DNA of 48,456 nt, from positions 1 through 48,456 of the forward strand of contig PLFX01000044.1 of assembly GCA_003138355.1 (NCBI GenBank). Reading direction: 5' to 3'. Of this stretch, positions 25,394 to 35,599 are shown piece by piece. Numbering within the stretch: the first letter of the stretch is position 1; every line of letters starts with the position of its first letter. The notes below the pieces were generated by a model that was given only the letters and a program-made list of their open reading frames with translations, did not search any database and was not told where the DNA came from. This stretch comes from Solirubrobacterales bacterium (GTDB lineage Bacteria; Actinomycetota; Thermoleophilia; Solirubrobacterales; Solirubrobacteraceae). Position numbers and translations under genes: made by a program.

Positions 25394-26353
25394 CTAAGGC
25401 GCCGTAGGCGGGGGGCTGCCGTAGCCGCCGACGCGTCCGACCGAATCGATCCGGCGTTTGGCTTCCGCGTAGAGGTCGGCTGGGAGCGGGCCCTTGGCCG
25501 CGATCTCGACGTTCGAGCGCAGGTGAGCCGGGTTGGCGGTTCCGACGATCGTCGTGTGGAGATCGGGGTGGCTGAGCGTGAAGCGCAGTACGAACTCGAT
25601 CCGCGACATGCCGTCGAGGAGCTCTTCGACGGTCGACTCGCGCCAGCGACGCTCGGACTCGTCGGCCCGCATGCCGATCGGCGAAACACTCCAGCCCTTG
25701 TCCTCGGCCGGCGCGCCGCGTGCAGCCCCACCGCGGATCAGGGTCCCGGCGCCCACTGCGGCCGCTTGCGTGATCAGCTCGTCGTGCTCGCGCTGGAGCG
25801 CCGAGTAGGGGATCTGAAAGGCGTCGAAGACACCCATCGCGAGGTGGTCGACCAGGTTCGGCAGCGTGCCCGATATCCCGAGGAAACGGATCTTGCCCTC
25901 ATCGCGCAGGGCGAGCATCGCCTCGACCGTCTGCTCGGCCTCGAGGCGCTCGCGAGTCGGCGACATGTGCACCTGGAGCAGGTCGAGGTGGTCGGTTTGC
26001 AGGCGGCGCAGACTCTGGTCGACGCCGGCGCGCACGTTGCCCGGCGTGTAGTCGTGCGGATAGGGCTGCGGCCAGCTCGGGTCCGGGTCGAGTGGGCAGC
26101 CGCACTTGGAGGCGAGGAAGTACTCATCGCGCCGGGCGGAGACGAATCGGCCGATCAGCTCCTCGCTGCGGCCATAGTCGATCGAGGTGTCGATCACGTT
26201 GATGCCCGCGTCGAGCACCGCGTTCAGGATCGTGCCGGCGTCGGCGTCCGCGATCTCGCGACCATGCGGCGCACCGCGCAGCTCCATCGCGCCGTAGCCG
26301 AGGATTGAGGCGTCGAAACCCGTGCGGCCGAGCGTGCGCGTCAGGAGGGTCAC
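25394..26353 (-). CDS. Aldo/keto reductase
   Basis: A 319-aa (beta/alpha)8 NADPH oxidoreductase. The catalytic tetrad can be placed: Asp in 'VIDTSIDYGRSEELIG', the Tyr in the same segment, Lys in 'FLASKCGC' and His in 'LLQVHMS'. The substrate is unknown. GTG 26353 is preceded by TAGCCT 7 nt upstream, a leaderless-type start. Gly/Pro-rich short C-terminus. Confidence 0.9.
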   Translation of the reverse strand: MTLLTRTLGRTGFDASILGYGAMELRGAPHGREIADADAGTILNAVLDAGINVIDTSIDYGRSEELIGRFVSARRDEYFLASKCGCPLDPDPSWPQPYPHDYTPGNVRAGVDQSLRRLQTDHLDLLQVHMSPTRERLEAEQTVEAMLALRDEGKIRFLGISGTLPNLVDHLAMGVFDAFQIPYSALQREHDELITQAAAVGAGTLIRGGAARGAPAEDKGWSVSPIGMRADESERRWRESTVEELLDGMSRIEFVLRFTLSHPDLHTTIVGTANPAHLRSNVEIAAKGPLPADLYAEAKRRIDSVGRVGGYGSPPPTAP

Positions 26354-26360
26354 TGCGTTG

Positions 26361-26366
26361 AGGCTA
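26361..26366 (-). promoter_or_regulatory. -10-like box before aldo/keto reductase
   Basis: TAGCCT on the minus strand lies 7 nt before GTG 26353, with no Shine-Dalgarno sequence. Confidence 0.45.
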
Positions 26367-26412
26367 GCCGATACGGAGCATGCGACTGCGAGTGCGGCGC
26401 GCTCGGTTCCGT

Positions 26413-26964
26413 CTAGCGCGCGTCACCCGATTCGGGCGCGTCCTCGCCCGGGAGCAGCACCCAACCGAGGATCCGTCTCCGCCGGCCAGCCTTCGGCGCG
26501 TTCGCCAGGCGCGGTTGCACGACCCGGGTCAGGTCGCGCAGGAACTCAGCGTGCTCGGCGGCGTCGAGCCAGAGCCCGGCCATTCGGTAGCTGACGCCGT
26601 CGCGAGCGAGGTCGATCGCCTCGCGGCTCAGGTAGCGATCGTAGTCACCGAGCAGGCCCGCCACGAAGGCCATGAACATCTGCCGGTGGTCCTCACGGCT
26701 CAGCGTTTCGAGCTCGTCAAGGCCAACGGACGCGGCGGCGACGCGCAGCACGTAGGTGCGCTCCAGCGCACCCCGGACGCGCCGTTCGCTGACGATGCTG
26801 AGAACGCCGGCACCGACGAGGCGGGCAATGTTGCGGTAGAGGCTCGCCTGGGGTACGTCCGGAAGCTCGGCGCGCAGCTCCGTGGTCGTAAGCGCGCGGT
26901 CGCCGAGGAAAGCCTGCACGATGCGGAGCCGCACCGGGTGCAGCAGGAGGTCAGCGCTGGTCAC
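26413..26964 (-). CDS. ArsR-like winged-helix transcriptional regulator
   Basis: About 183 aa, GTG start. The N-terminal winged helix reads 'LLLHPVRLRIVQAFLGDRAL' then 'ELRAELPDVPQASLYRNIARL' and 'GAGVLSIVSERRVRGALERT', the layout of the ArsR-like 'HTH_20' regulators common in actinobacteria. The C-terminal half is helical and probably mediates dimerisation or ligand sensing. It is divergent from an ABC exporter, so it probably controls that operon and itself. Confidence 0.8.
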   Translation of the reverse strand: MTSADLLLHPVRLRIVQAFLGDRALTTTELRAELPDVPQASLYRNIARLVGAGVLSIVSERRVRGALERTYVLRVAAASVGLDELETLSREDHRQMFMAFVAGLLGDYDRYLSREAIDLARDGVSYRMAGLWLDAAEHAEFLRDLTRVVQPRLANAPKAGRRRRILGWVLLPGEDAPESGDAR

Positions 26965-27075
26965 GGCGGCTAGACACTTTTGATAATCGGCTATGGTAAC
27001 GTTCTCGATAATGAGAGCGGTGCTCCATCATAGCTCGCGCATGATCCTCGCGGCACCTGCAGACTCGGCGATCGC
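26965..27075. promoter_or_regulatory. Divergent control region, regulator / ABC exporter
   Basis: This 111-bp gap is much more AT-rich than its surroundings around 26975-27012. It contains two direct copies of GATAAT (26982-26987, 27006-27011), the second inside the short inverted repeat TCTC-GATAAT-GAGA. These are candidate operator or -10 sites for the divergent genes. No well-spaced -35/-10 pair is clear. Confidence 0.4.
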
Positions 27076-27972
27076 GTGACGCGAGTCGTCGTAGCCGACT
27101 CGCTGACGAAGCGGTTCGGCAGCGTCTTGGCGGTTGACGGTCTGTCGTTCGTGCTCGAGGCGGGCACGATCACGGGCTTCCTCGGCCCCAATGGCGCCGG
27201 GAAGACGACGACGCTGCGCATGCTGCTCGGCCTGGCTGCGCCGACGAGCGGCACGGCGCTGCTGTTCGACCGGCCCTACGCCGAGCTCGAGGACCCGGCG
27301 TTGCGGATCGGTGCGGTCCTCGAGGCGACCGACTTTCACCCTGGCCGCACGGGCCGCGACCATCTGCGGATGCTCGGCCAGGCGGCCGGCGTCCCCGACT
27401 CGCGCGTCGACGAGGTGCTGCGCCTCGTCGAGCTCGCGGATGCCGGGCGGCGCCGCGTCAAGGGCTATTCGCTGGGCATGCGCCAGCGTCTCGGGCTCGC
27501 GGCTGCGCTGCTCGGCGAGCCCGATCTGCTCGTCCTGGACGAGCCCGCCAACGGTCTCGACCCCGAGGGCGTGCGCTGGCTGCGCGACTTCCTGCGCGCG
27601 TTCGCCTCAGGTGATCGCACCGTGCTGATCTCCAGCCACGTGCTGGCTGAGGTTGCACAAACCGTCGACCAGGTTCTGATCATCAGCCGCGGCCGTCTTG
27701 TCGTCGAGTCCTCGCTGGAGGATCTGACATCGCGCGTCGGCGGCGCCGTGCGCGTGCGCAGCGCGCAGCCCGAGCGACTCGTTGCCGCGCTGGCGCACGA
27801 AGAGCTCAAAGCGATCGCAAGCGGCGACCAGGCGCTCGTCGTTCACGGCGCGTCGAGCGAGCGCGTCGGAGAGATCGCGTTTGCCGCCGGCATCCCCGTG
27901 CATGAGCTCGTCACCGAAGGATCTTCGCTCGAGGAGATCTTCCTCGAGCTGACAGCGGAGGGAGAGTCGTGA
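27076..27972 (+). CDS. ABC transporter ATP-binding protein
   Basis: A complete 298-aa ABC-2-type exporter ATPase. Walker A 'GPNGAGKTTT', signature 'YSLGMRQRLGLAAAL', Walker B 'LLVLDEPANGLDP' and H-loop 'LISSHVLAEV' are all intact. The C-terminal about 75 residues are the usual extension of drug/antibiotic exporters. GTG 27076 is the start. It overlaps the permease gene by 4 bp (GTGA). The exported substrate is unknown. Confidence 0.92.
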   Translation: MTRVVVADSLTKRFGSVLAVDGLSFVLEAGTITGFLGPNGAGKTTTLRMLLGLAAPTSGTALLFDRPYAELEDPALRIGAVLEATDFHPGRTGRDHLRMLGQAAGVPDSRVDEVLRLVELADAGRRRVKGYSLGMRQRLGLAAALLGEPDLLVLDEPANGLDPEGVRWLRDFLRAFASGDRTVLISSHVLAEVAQTVDQVLIISRGRLVVESSLEDLTSRVGGAVRVRSAQPERLVAALAHEELKAIASGDQALVVHGASSERVGEIAFAAGIPVHELVTEGSSLEEIFLELTAEGES

Positions 27973-28703
27973 TCCGCCAGGTCAAGGCAGAGCTACTGAA
28001 GGTCCGCTCGACCCGCACGACCATCGGCCTGCTGCTTGGCATGATCGCGCTGATCCTCCTGTTCACGCTGCTCACCGGCCTACTGGCCACCGCATCGTCG
28101 TTTGCCGGCGCCGAGAATCAGCGGCAGTTCTTCAGCCTCTCCGACCTCGCGGGCGTCTTCTCGGCGCTCGCCGGCGTGATGCTCGTGGCCAGCGAGTACC
28201 GCTACGGGACGATGCGCCCAACGATCCTCTTCACGCCGCACCGCTCGCAGGTCCTCGCGGCGAAGACCGCCGCGGGCGCCCTCGCCGGGTTCGCCTTTGG
28301 AGTCGTCGGCGCAGCGATCGGCTGGGCGCTCGGCTACACGATCCTCACCGGCCGAGGCATCACAATCGTCCTGAGCAGCGGCGACATCTCCCAGCTGGTC
28401 CTCGGCGGGCTCGCCAGCGTCGCCCTCTGGGGAGCGATCGGCATCGGCCTCGGCGCCGTCATTCGCAACCAGGTCGGAGGCGTGATCACGCTGCTGGCCT
28501 GGGGCTTCGTCGTCAACCCCCTGCTCTTCGGACTACTCCCCTCGGTCGGACGATTCATGCCGAGCTACGCCGGCGACGCACTCGTCGGCCTGACCACCAA
28601 CCACCTCCTCTCGCCCACGGTCGGCGGCATCGTCCTCGTCGGCTGGACGGCACTGCTCGCCGCAGCCGGCCTCGCGCTCACCGCGAAACGCGACGTCGGC
28701 TGA
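27969..28703 (+). CDS. ABC-2 type transporter permease
   Basis: A 244-aa membrane protein with six predicted helices: N-terminal 'IRQVKAELLKVRSTRTTIGL' is the standard ABC-2 coupling start, followed by a large outside loop, 'SEYRYGTMRPTILFTP' before helix 3, and hydrophobic helices to the C-terminus. It pairs with the overlapping ATPase as an exporter. Convergent with the NTF2-like gene, 9 bp apart. Confidence 0.88.
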   Translation: MIRQVKAELLKVRSTRTTIGLLLGMIALILLFTLLTGLLATASSFAGAENQRQFFSLSDLAGVFSALAGVMLVASEYRYGTMRPTILFTPHRSQVLAAKTAAGALAGFAFGVVGAAIGWALGYTILTGRGITIVLSSGDISQLVLGGLASVALWGAIGIGLGAVIRNQVGGVITLLAWGFVVNPLLFGLLPSVGRFMPSYAGDALVGLTTNHLLSPTVGGIVLVGWTALLAAAGLALTAKRDVG

Positions 28704-28712
28704 CGGCAGGCG

Positions 28713-30166
<1,454 letters not shown>

Positions 30167-30170
<4 letters not shown>

Positions 30171-31294
30171 CCGACCACCGTCGCGTGCGTGTGGCGCGCC
30201 GGCGCGACCACGTCGGGCAGCTCGGCGCCGGCGATCGCGTCGAGCACCATCGTCGCGGTCAGCGGTGCGAGCAGGATCCCGTTGCGGTAGTGGCCGCAGG
30301 CGAGGATCAGCCCGTCCTCCTTCACGGTCCCGATCATTGGCAGGTTGTCCGGGCTGCCGGGTCGAAGGCCCGCGCTGATCTCCGCGACCTCGAGGTCGAG
30401 GATGCCGGGAACCAGTTCCGATGCATCTCGCAGCAGTTCGTACAGCGGCCGCGCGGTGATCGTCAGATCGAAACCGCGTTCCTCAGCGCTCGCGCCCAGC
30501 GCGTAGATCCCGTCGGCGCGCGGGACGAGGTAGCCGTGCTCGAAGCGCAGCGTATGCGTGACGAGCCCCTCACCCTCGGGGTCACGGAGCAGCATGATCT
30601 GGCCCTTGACCGGGCGCACCGGCACGTTCGCGAGCGCGCCAGCCCAGGCGCCCGTCGCGAGCACCACGTGCTCGCCCGCGAGCCGCTCGCCGCTTTCGAG
30701 CTCGACGCCGCGCGCAACGCCCGACTCGCGTGTCACGGAGGCGACCGCGGCGCCCTCGCGTAGCTCTGCACCGGCGGCGCGCATCGCCACGAGCAGCGCG
30801 TCGCAGACCCAGCGCGGGTCGACGCTGGCCTCGGTCGGGAGGCTGAGCGCCATGCGCAGCGAGGGCACGAGCGCAGGCTCGATCCGGCGGGCCTCGCTTG
30901 CCAGCAGCCGCTCGACGGGGAGGCCGAGGCGCTCGCGGTGGGCGAGCTGGCGCTCGAGCGCCTCCGCCTCGTCGCGGTCGCGAGCGAGGATCAGGGTGCC
31001 GTCCGTGCGCAGGCGCGAGGGCTCGCCGATCGCGGCCGCGAGCTCGTCGGCGAACGCCGGCCAGGCGGTGGCTGACTCGAGGCCGAGCGCGAGCAGCGAT
31101 TCCCCGGCCGTGCCGAAGTCGATCTCGGCGATCGGCGCAAGCATGCCGGCTGCCGCACGGGTCGCGCCGTGTGCGCAGCCGTCGCGCTCGAGGACGAGGA
31201 CGTCCAGGCCGCGCTGCGCTGCGCGCCACGCAATCGTCAGTCCGATCAAGCCACCACCGACGACGATTACGTCGTGACGTTCCATCGCATCCAT
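30167..31294 (-). CDS. thiO: Glycine oxidase ThiO
   Basis: About 375 aa, FAD-dependent, oxidises glycine to dehydroglycine for ThiG. The N-terminal dinucleotide fold 'DVIVVGGGLIGLTIAWRAA' and 'GATRAAAGMLAP' are diagnostic, and the C-terminal 'GLRPGSPDNLPMIG' and 'GHYRNGILLAPLTA' close the DAO fold. ATG 31294 or 31285 both work; the start is only 18-27 bp from divergent thiE. First gene of the coupled thiO-thiS-thiG unit. I saw no TPP riboswitch upstream. Confidence 0.92.
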
Positions 31295-31312
31295 GCTGGC
31301 ACACTTGGGCCA

Positions 31313-31924
31313 ATGGAGCATCGACAGCGCCTCGCGGCGGCGCGCCTGTACCTGATCGCCGACCTGCCGACGCTAGCGCGCGTGCTCGACGGCGCGCTCG
31401 GCGGCGGCGTTGACGTCGTGCAGGTGCGCTCACCGGATCCGGCGCCTGAGGAGCTGGCCGCGGTGCGCGATCGCTGCCGCGCGGCCGGCGCACTGTTCAT
31501 CGTGAACGACGACCCGGCGCTCGCCGCAGCGGTCGACGCAGACGGCGTCCACGTCGGCCAGGACGACATCGCGGTGTCACAGGCGCGGGAGCTCGTCGGC
31601 GCGAAGCGCCTCGTCGGCCTGTCAACGCACTCGCAAGCGCAGATCGACGCCGCCGCGGGAGTTGACTACATCGGCGTCGGGCCGGTGTGGGCGACGCCGA
31701 CCAAGCCGACCTACGCGCCCGTCGGGCTCGAGCTCGTGCGCTATGCGGCAGCCCACGCACGCGTGCCGTTCTTCGCGATCGGCGGGATCGACCCGTCGAA
31801 TGTTGGCGAGGTGTTCGCGGCCGGTGCGCACGGGGTCTCCGTCGTCAGGGCGATCGGAGAGGCGAGCGATCCGAGGGCGGCGGCGAGGGCGCTCCGAGGG
31901 GCGGCGAGAGTTGTCCACGCCTAG
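31313..31924 (+). CDS. thiE: Thiamine-phosphate synthase ThiE
   Basis: About 203 aa, a TIM barrel that joins the pyrimidine and thiazole phosphates. Motifs: 'LYLIADLP', 'VDVVQVRSPDP' (where the family usually has QLR-K), 'FIVNDDPALAAAVDADGVHVG', 'GLSTHS', 'DYIGVGPVWATPTKP' and 'FFAIGGID'. The Lys of the usual 'QLRxK' is absent. CACACT lies 7 nt before the ATG. Divergent from thiO; the next gene overlaps its end. Confidence 0.9.
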   Translation: MEHRQRLAAARLYLIADLPTLARVLDGALGGGVDVVQVRSPDPAPEELAAVRDRCRAAGALFIVNDDPALAAAVDADGVHVGQDDIAVSQARELVGAKRLVGLSTHSQAQIDAAAGVDYIGVGPVWATPTKPTYAPVGLELVRYAAAHARVPFFAIGGIDPSNVGEVFAAGAHGVSVVRAIGEASDPRAAARALRGAARVVHA

Positions 31925-32399
31925 GCGTCGCAAGTCGCGACCGGCGCCCGTTGCGGCGCGGCCGATGACGCGCAGCGAGGCGCGCGATGCGGCCGCGCGA
32001 GCTCAGCTCGAGCCGCTCGCTCGCGGAGAGCGACCGTTCGGCCTCGTCGCGGCGATCGTCGTGGCATGCGCGCTCGCACTCGGGAACCTGATCGCCTACC
32101 TGGCCGGCGCGACGATCAACGGCAAGCATCCCGGGCCATCCGTGCTCGCGTTCACGGCGCTCGTCGGAACGATCGCGGGCGGGATGATCCTGGCGCGTTA
32201 CTGGGCGGTGCTCCTCTTCGAGGTCCTGCTGACGCTGACGATCCTGCTCTTCTCGCTGTTTCTCGTCGAGGCGCGCTCAATCGGCGGCGCGGCGCTGTGC
32301 CTGGGCGTGCTCATTCCTGCGGCGTGGCTTTTCTGGAAGCTGATCCGCGTGATGGGACGGATCGCAGTGACCCGCCGAGGCGGGCGGCACCCGGCCTAA
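31911..32399 (+). CDS. Small integral membrane protein, unknown
   Basis: About 162 aa from TTG 31911, which has GAGGGG in the right place and overlaps thiE by 14 bp; ATG 31965 is an alternative. A basic N-terminus of about 40 residues ('RSEARDAAARAQLEPLARGE') is followed by four predicted helices packed in pairs, then a basic C-terminus. No recognised domain. Position suggests cotranscription with thiE. Convergent with the ArfB-like gene, 9 bp apart. Confidence 0.7.
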   Translation: MSTPRRRKSRPAPVAARPMTRSEARDAAARAQLEPLARGERPFGLVAAIVVACALALGNLIAYLAGATINGKHPGPSVLAFTALVGTIAGGMILARYWAVLLFEVLLTLTILLFSLFLVEARSIGGAALCLGVLIPAAWLFWKLIRVMGRIAVTRRGGRHPA

Positions 32400-32408
32400 C
32401 TAAGAAGG

Positions 32409-32822
32409 TCACTGGGGTTCGGGCGGGCGGCGCGAGCGCTTGAGCTCCGACTGCTCACGCTTGGCCTGTGCGCGGCGCTCGCGCGCCGCCCGCGTCGGGC
32501 GCGTCGGGCGCCGGGGCGGCGGCTCGTACAGCGCGTCCGCGAGGCGCGCCCGCAGGCGCTCGAGCGCGAGCTCGCGGTTTCGCAGCTGGCTGCGCTCGTC
32601 CTGCGCGTAGGCGCTGACGCGCGCTCCGAGTCGCTCGCGCAGGCGCTCGCGGGCAGCGGGCGGCAGGGAACTCGACGCTTCGACGTCGAACACCGCTTCG
32701 ACGCGCGAGGCGGTCACGTTCGCGTGCTGCCCGCCGGGGCCGGAGGAGCGGCTCGTGCGGAGCTCCACCTCGCTGCGCGGCACGCGCACACCCGGGGCGA
32801 TCTCGAGGTCGTCGCTATCCAT
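32409..32822 (-). CDS. arfB: ArfB/YaeJ-like peptidyl-tRNA hydrolase (GGQ protein)
   Basis: About 137 aa from ATG 32822. The release-factor catalytic loop 'SSGPGGQHANVTASRVEAVF' has GGQ at 30-32. The C-terminus is a basic tail (residues about 100-137, rich in R/K) as in ArfB, which inserts into the mRNA channel of stalled ribosomes. It frees ribosomes on messages without a stop codon. No codon-recognition domain is present. Confidence 0.88.
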   Translation of the reverse strand: MDSDDLEIAPGVRVPRSEVELRTSRSSGPGGQHANVTASRVEAVFDVEASSSLPPAARERLRERLGARVSAYAQDERSQLRNRELALERLRARLADALYEPPPRRPTRPTRAARERRAQAKREQSELKRSRRPPEPQ

Positions 32823-32877
32823 GGCGGCAGCATCGCCGATCCGAGCGCTGGAAAGGGTGCCGCGTTTCACGGCTCGC

Positions 32878-32883
32878 TAGGGT
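32878..32883 (+). promoter_or_regulatory. -10-like box, leaderless start of lpdA
   Basis: TAGGGT lies 8 nt before ATG 32892 and no Shine-Dalgarno sequence is present. Confidence 0.5.
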
Positions 32884-32891
32884 ACGGACGG

Positions 32892-34262
32892 ATGGCATCG
32901 AGAAGCTTCGACTGCGTCGTCATCGGCTCGGGCCCGGGCGGCTACGTGGCGGCGATTCGCGCCGCGCAGCTCGGCATGACGACCGCCGTGATCGAGAAGG
33001 ACGCGGTCGGCGGGCGCTGCCTCAATTACGCCTGTATTCCGGCGAAGGCGGTGCTGCGCTCCGCCGACATCCTCACCGAGGTGCGTGAGGCCGGCGAGTT
33101 CGGAGTCAAGGTCGGGGCCCCCGAGGTCGACTTCGGCGCGGTCATGGAGCGCCGGGCGAAAGTAGTGCACACGCTGACGAGCGGCGTCAGCGGCCTGTTC
33201 AAGAAGAACAAGATCGAGCTCGTCACTGGCGAGGGCTCGCTGACCGCGGACGGCACCGTGAAGGTCGGTGAGGACCTGCTGAGCGCGAAGACGATCGTGC
33301 TCGCCACCGGCTCGGTACCGCGCGGGCTGCCTGGCATCGACCTCGGCGGGCGGATCGTCGGCACCGAGGAGGCGTGGGCGTTCGCAGAGCTACCCGCGAG
33401 CCTCGCGGTCGTCGGCGCCGGCGCCTCGGGCAGCGAGATCGCCTCGGCCTACGCCCGGCTCGGGAGCGAGACCTACCTGATCGAGATGCTCGACCGCGTC
33501 CTGCCGGCCGAGGACGTGGACATCTCGACGCTCGTCGAGCGCGGGCTCAAACGGCAGGGCATCAAGCTGCACACCGGCACTGCGGTTGCCGACGTCAAGG
33601 CGACGAAGACCGCCGTGACGTTCGCGCTCGGCGACCAGCAGGTGACGGTCGATTGGCTCGTGATCGCGACGGGTCGCGGCCCCGATGTCGCCGCGCTCGG
33701 GCTCGAGGCGGCGGGCGTGGCGCTCGACGAGCGCGGACTGGTCGCGGTCGACGGGGCGATGCGCACCTCGCGCGCTGGGGTCTACGCGATCGGCGATCTC
33801 GTCGCCGGCCCGGCGCTTGCGCACAAAGCCTCGGATGAGGGGATCATCGCCGTCGAGGACGCCGCGGGGCTGACGACCCACCCGCTCGCCTACGAGGACA
33901 TCCCACGCGCGACCTTCTGCTCGCCGAATGTCGCGAGCTTCGGCTTGACCGAGGCGCAGGCGCGCGAGCGCGGCCACGACGTCGTCGTCGGCAAGGTGCC
34001 TTACGGCGCAGTCGGCGCGGGGACCATCTACGGCGACCGCACGGGCCTGGTGAAGGTGGTCGGCGACCGGCGCTACGGCGAGCTGCTCGGCGCGCACATC
34101 GTGGGCACCCGCGCGACGGACCTGATCCAAGAGCTTGTCAACGTCCGCGCGCTCGAGGGCGGCTACCCCGAAATCGCCCGAAGCGTCCATGGCCATCCGA
34201 CGCTCTCCGAAGCCGTGATGGAAGCCGCGCGCGCCGCGGACGGCTGGCTGATCCACGGCTAG
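32892..34262 (+). CDS. lpdA: Dihydrolipoyl dehydrogenase (E3)
   Basis: A 456-aa FAD disulfide oxidoreductase, the E3 of 2-oxoacid dehydrogenase or glycine cleavage complexes. 'CVVIGSGPGGYVAAIRAAQL' binds FAD. The redox disulfide is in 'GGRCLNYACIP' (usual C-x4-C). The NAD site is 'LAVVGAGASGSEIASAYA'. The C-terminal active-site 'HGHPTLSEAV' is intact. No E1 or E2 gene is adjacent, but the lipoate genes lie 1.3 kb downstream. Confidence 0.94.
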   Translation: MASRSFDCVVIGSGPGGYVAAIRAAQLGMTTAVIEKDAVGGRCLNYACIPAKAVLRSADILTEVREAGEFGVKVGAPEVDFGAVMERRAKVVHTLTSGVSGLFKKNKIELVTGEGSLTADGTVKVGEDLLSAKTIVLATGSVPRGLPGIDLGGRIVGTEEAWAFAELPASLAVVGAGASGSEIASAYARLGSETYLIEMLDRVLPAEDVDISTLVERGLKRQGIKLHTGTAVADVKATKTAVTFALGDQQVTVDWLVIATGRGPDVAALGLEAAGVALDERGLVAVDGAMRTSRAGVYAIGDLVAGPALAHKASDEGIIAVEDAAGLTTHPLAYEDIPRATFCSPNVASFGLTEAQARERGHDVVVGKVPYGAVGAGTIYGDRTGLVKVVGDRRYGELLGAHIVGTRATDLIQELVNVRALEGGYPEIARSVHGHPTLSEAVMEAARAADGWLIHG

Positions 34263-34301
34263 CGGCTGCGGTGACGGCCGCGGACTCTGGAGCGCTAGCC
34301 G
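34256..34301 (+). terminator. Stem-loop overlapping the lpdA stop
   Basis: CGGCTAGCG (34256-34264) pairs perfectly with CGCTAGCCG (34293-34301); the TAG stop lies within the left arm. A smaller GC stem can form inside the 28-nt loop. Confidence 0.4.
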
Positions 34302-34311
34302 CGGGCGTGCT

Positions 34312-34339
34312 GGGCCGTCATCCTCGCCGGCTGATGACG
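34312..34339 (+). terminator. Second stem-loop after lpdA; contains 21-bp repeat copy 2
   Basis: CGTCATC (34316-34322) and GATGACG (34333-34339) form a 7-bp stem with a 10-nt loop. Bases 34312-34332 match the repeat at 25331-25351 in 20 of 21 positions. The rest of the 217-bp gap (34340-34465) holds GC-rich sequence and no gene that I can see. Confidence 0.4.
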
Positions 34340-34465
34340 CGCGCTATGGGCAGTGCTCGCGCGCGCTCGAGCCGGCGGGGCTGACGCGGATATCAGCGCG
34401 CGCAGTGCGTCACAGCACTCGCGTGTGAGCGTGCGAGGAGGCCGTCGCCGTGCGTGCACGGGGCT

Positions 34466-34471
34466 CATAAT
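34466..34471 (+). promoter_or_regulatory. -10 box, leaderless start of DsbA-like gene
   Basis: CATAAT lies 8 nt before GTG 34480, with no Shine-Dalgarno sequence. Confidence 0.5.
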
Positions 34472-34479
34472 GCGGGTAC

Positions 34480-35064
34480 GTGGACGGCCCCGCAGCCTTC
34501 TACTTTGACCTCTTCAGCCCGACCGCCTACCTCGCTGCGGAACGGGTTCTCACGGTTGTGCCGGGACCCTGCCCCTGGGTGCCGATCCTTGCGCGCTCGC
34601 TGTCCGCCGCGGAGAGCTTCGAGGCGTACCGATGCGAGACGGACATGCTTGCCGCGCGGGATGTGATCGAGCGACGGGCGCGCGCGGTCGGGCTGCAGGA
34701 GGTCGTTTGGCCGTCACCGTTCCCGTTCGACTCCGAGCGCGCGATGCTCGCCGCGACCTACGCGGGACAGATCGGCAAGGGAGTGGCGTTCGCGCTCGCC
34801 GCGTTTCGCCAAGCTTTCGCCGGCGGTCATGCGCTCAGCGTCGACGACAACATCCTGATCGCGGGCGCAGCTTGCGAGATGCATCCGCGAGCGCTCCTCA
34901 AGGCGCTCGAAGCGCGCTCGGTGCAAGCGGAGCTCGAGCGAGCCACCGCGCAGGCGCTCGCGCTCGGCGTGAGCGACGTGCCCGCGGTGCGGATCGGTGA
35001 TCAGGTGCTCGTCGGCGAAGGGCAGCTCGAGCACGCCGGCGCGCTGCTCGCGATGCCCGGTTAG
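34480..35064 (+). CDS. DsbA-family/2-hydroxychromene-2-carboxylate isomerase-like protein
   Basis: A 194-aa thioredoxin-fold protein: 'FYFDLFSPTAYLAAERV' opens the fold as in HCCA isomerases, the inserted helical domain covers about 40-150 and the cis-Pro loop is 'GVSDVPAVRIGDQVLVGEGQ'. There is no CxxC; the Ser of 'FSP' is where these kappa-GST-like isomerases bind glutathione. The substrate is unknown. Confidence 0.8.
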   Translation: MDGPAAFYFDLFSPTAYLAAERVLTVVPGPCPWVPILARSLSAAESFEAYRCETDMLAARDVIERRARAVGLQEVVWPSPFPFDSERAMLAATYAGQIGKGVAFALAAFRQAFAGGHALSVDDNILIAGAACEMHPRALLKALEARSVQAELERATAQALALGVSDVPAVRIGDQVLVGEGQLEHAGALLAMPG

Positions 35065-35114
35065 CGGGTCACGTCGCGGGTCTCGGCATCCGCTCGCGCT
35101 GCGGCGCGCTGTCC

Positions 35115-35519
35115 TCAGCCCTGCTTCAAGTACTTGATCCGCTGCGGGCGCAGCCTGAAGCTGATCCGCCGCTCGTCGGGGCGGCGATAGGGGTAGCTGT
35201 CGACGCCGAGGTACTTCTTCGCGAGGCGGTCGATGTCGGGATCCGCGCCGTCGGTTGTCGCCTCCACGAGCTCGCCCTCGACCGCGACCCACTCGTATGG
35301 GTCGTTGCCGGCCATCGCGAGGACCGTCGCGCGCCCGGCGCGCTTGAGGTTCGCCGGCCAGTGGCGTCCGATCGCGCTGTTGAGGAGGATCTGCTCGCCG
35401 TCGACGTCCGCCCAGACGACGACCGATTGGACGGTCCCGTCAGAACGCGGGATCGAGACAACGACATAGTTGGGCGCTTCAACGATCTCGCGCGCGCGTC
35501 CTTCGAGCTTTGCTGGCAT
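35115..35519 (-). CDS. PPOX-class F420/FMN-dependent protein
   Basis: A 134-aa split-barrel flavin/F420-binding protein of the Rv1155-like class: 'NYVVVSIPRSDGTVQSVVVW', 'LLNSAIGRHWPANLKRAGRA' (usual 'KxxNLRRDPR' position), and 'WVAVEGELVEAT'. These reduce or bind small electrophiles using F420H2 or FMN. GGGAGG is 6 nt before ATG 35519. Divergent from lipB. Confidence 0.85.
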   Translation of the reverse strand: MPAKLEGRAREIVEAPNYVVVSIPRSDGTVQSVVVWADVDGEQILLNSAIGRHWPANLKRAGRATVLAMAGNDPYEWVAVEGELVEATTDGADPDIDRLAKKYLGVDSYPYRRPDERRISFRLRPQRIKYLKQG

Positions 35520-35599
35520 TAGGAGCCTCCCGAGTCGTTTTCCACAGACTTTAGGCGGTGGGCGAATCGGGTCTATGCGCTTCTGTCATCCTCAAACCT

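Noticed and set aside
26965..27075. A classic -35/-10 promoter using TTGATA and GATAAT.
   Set aside because: The spacing is 21 nt, outside the normal 16-18 range.
31285..31313. Possible TPP riboswitch for the divergent thiamin genes.
   Set aside because: Only 18-27 bp separate the two start codons, too short for a TPP aptamer, and no THI-box sequence was seen.
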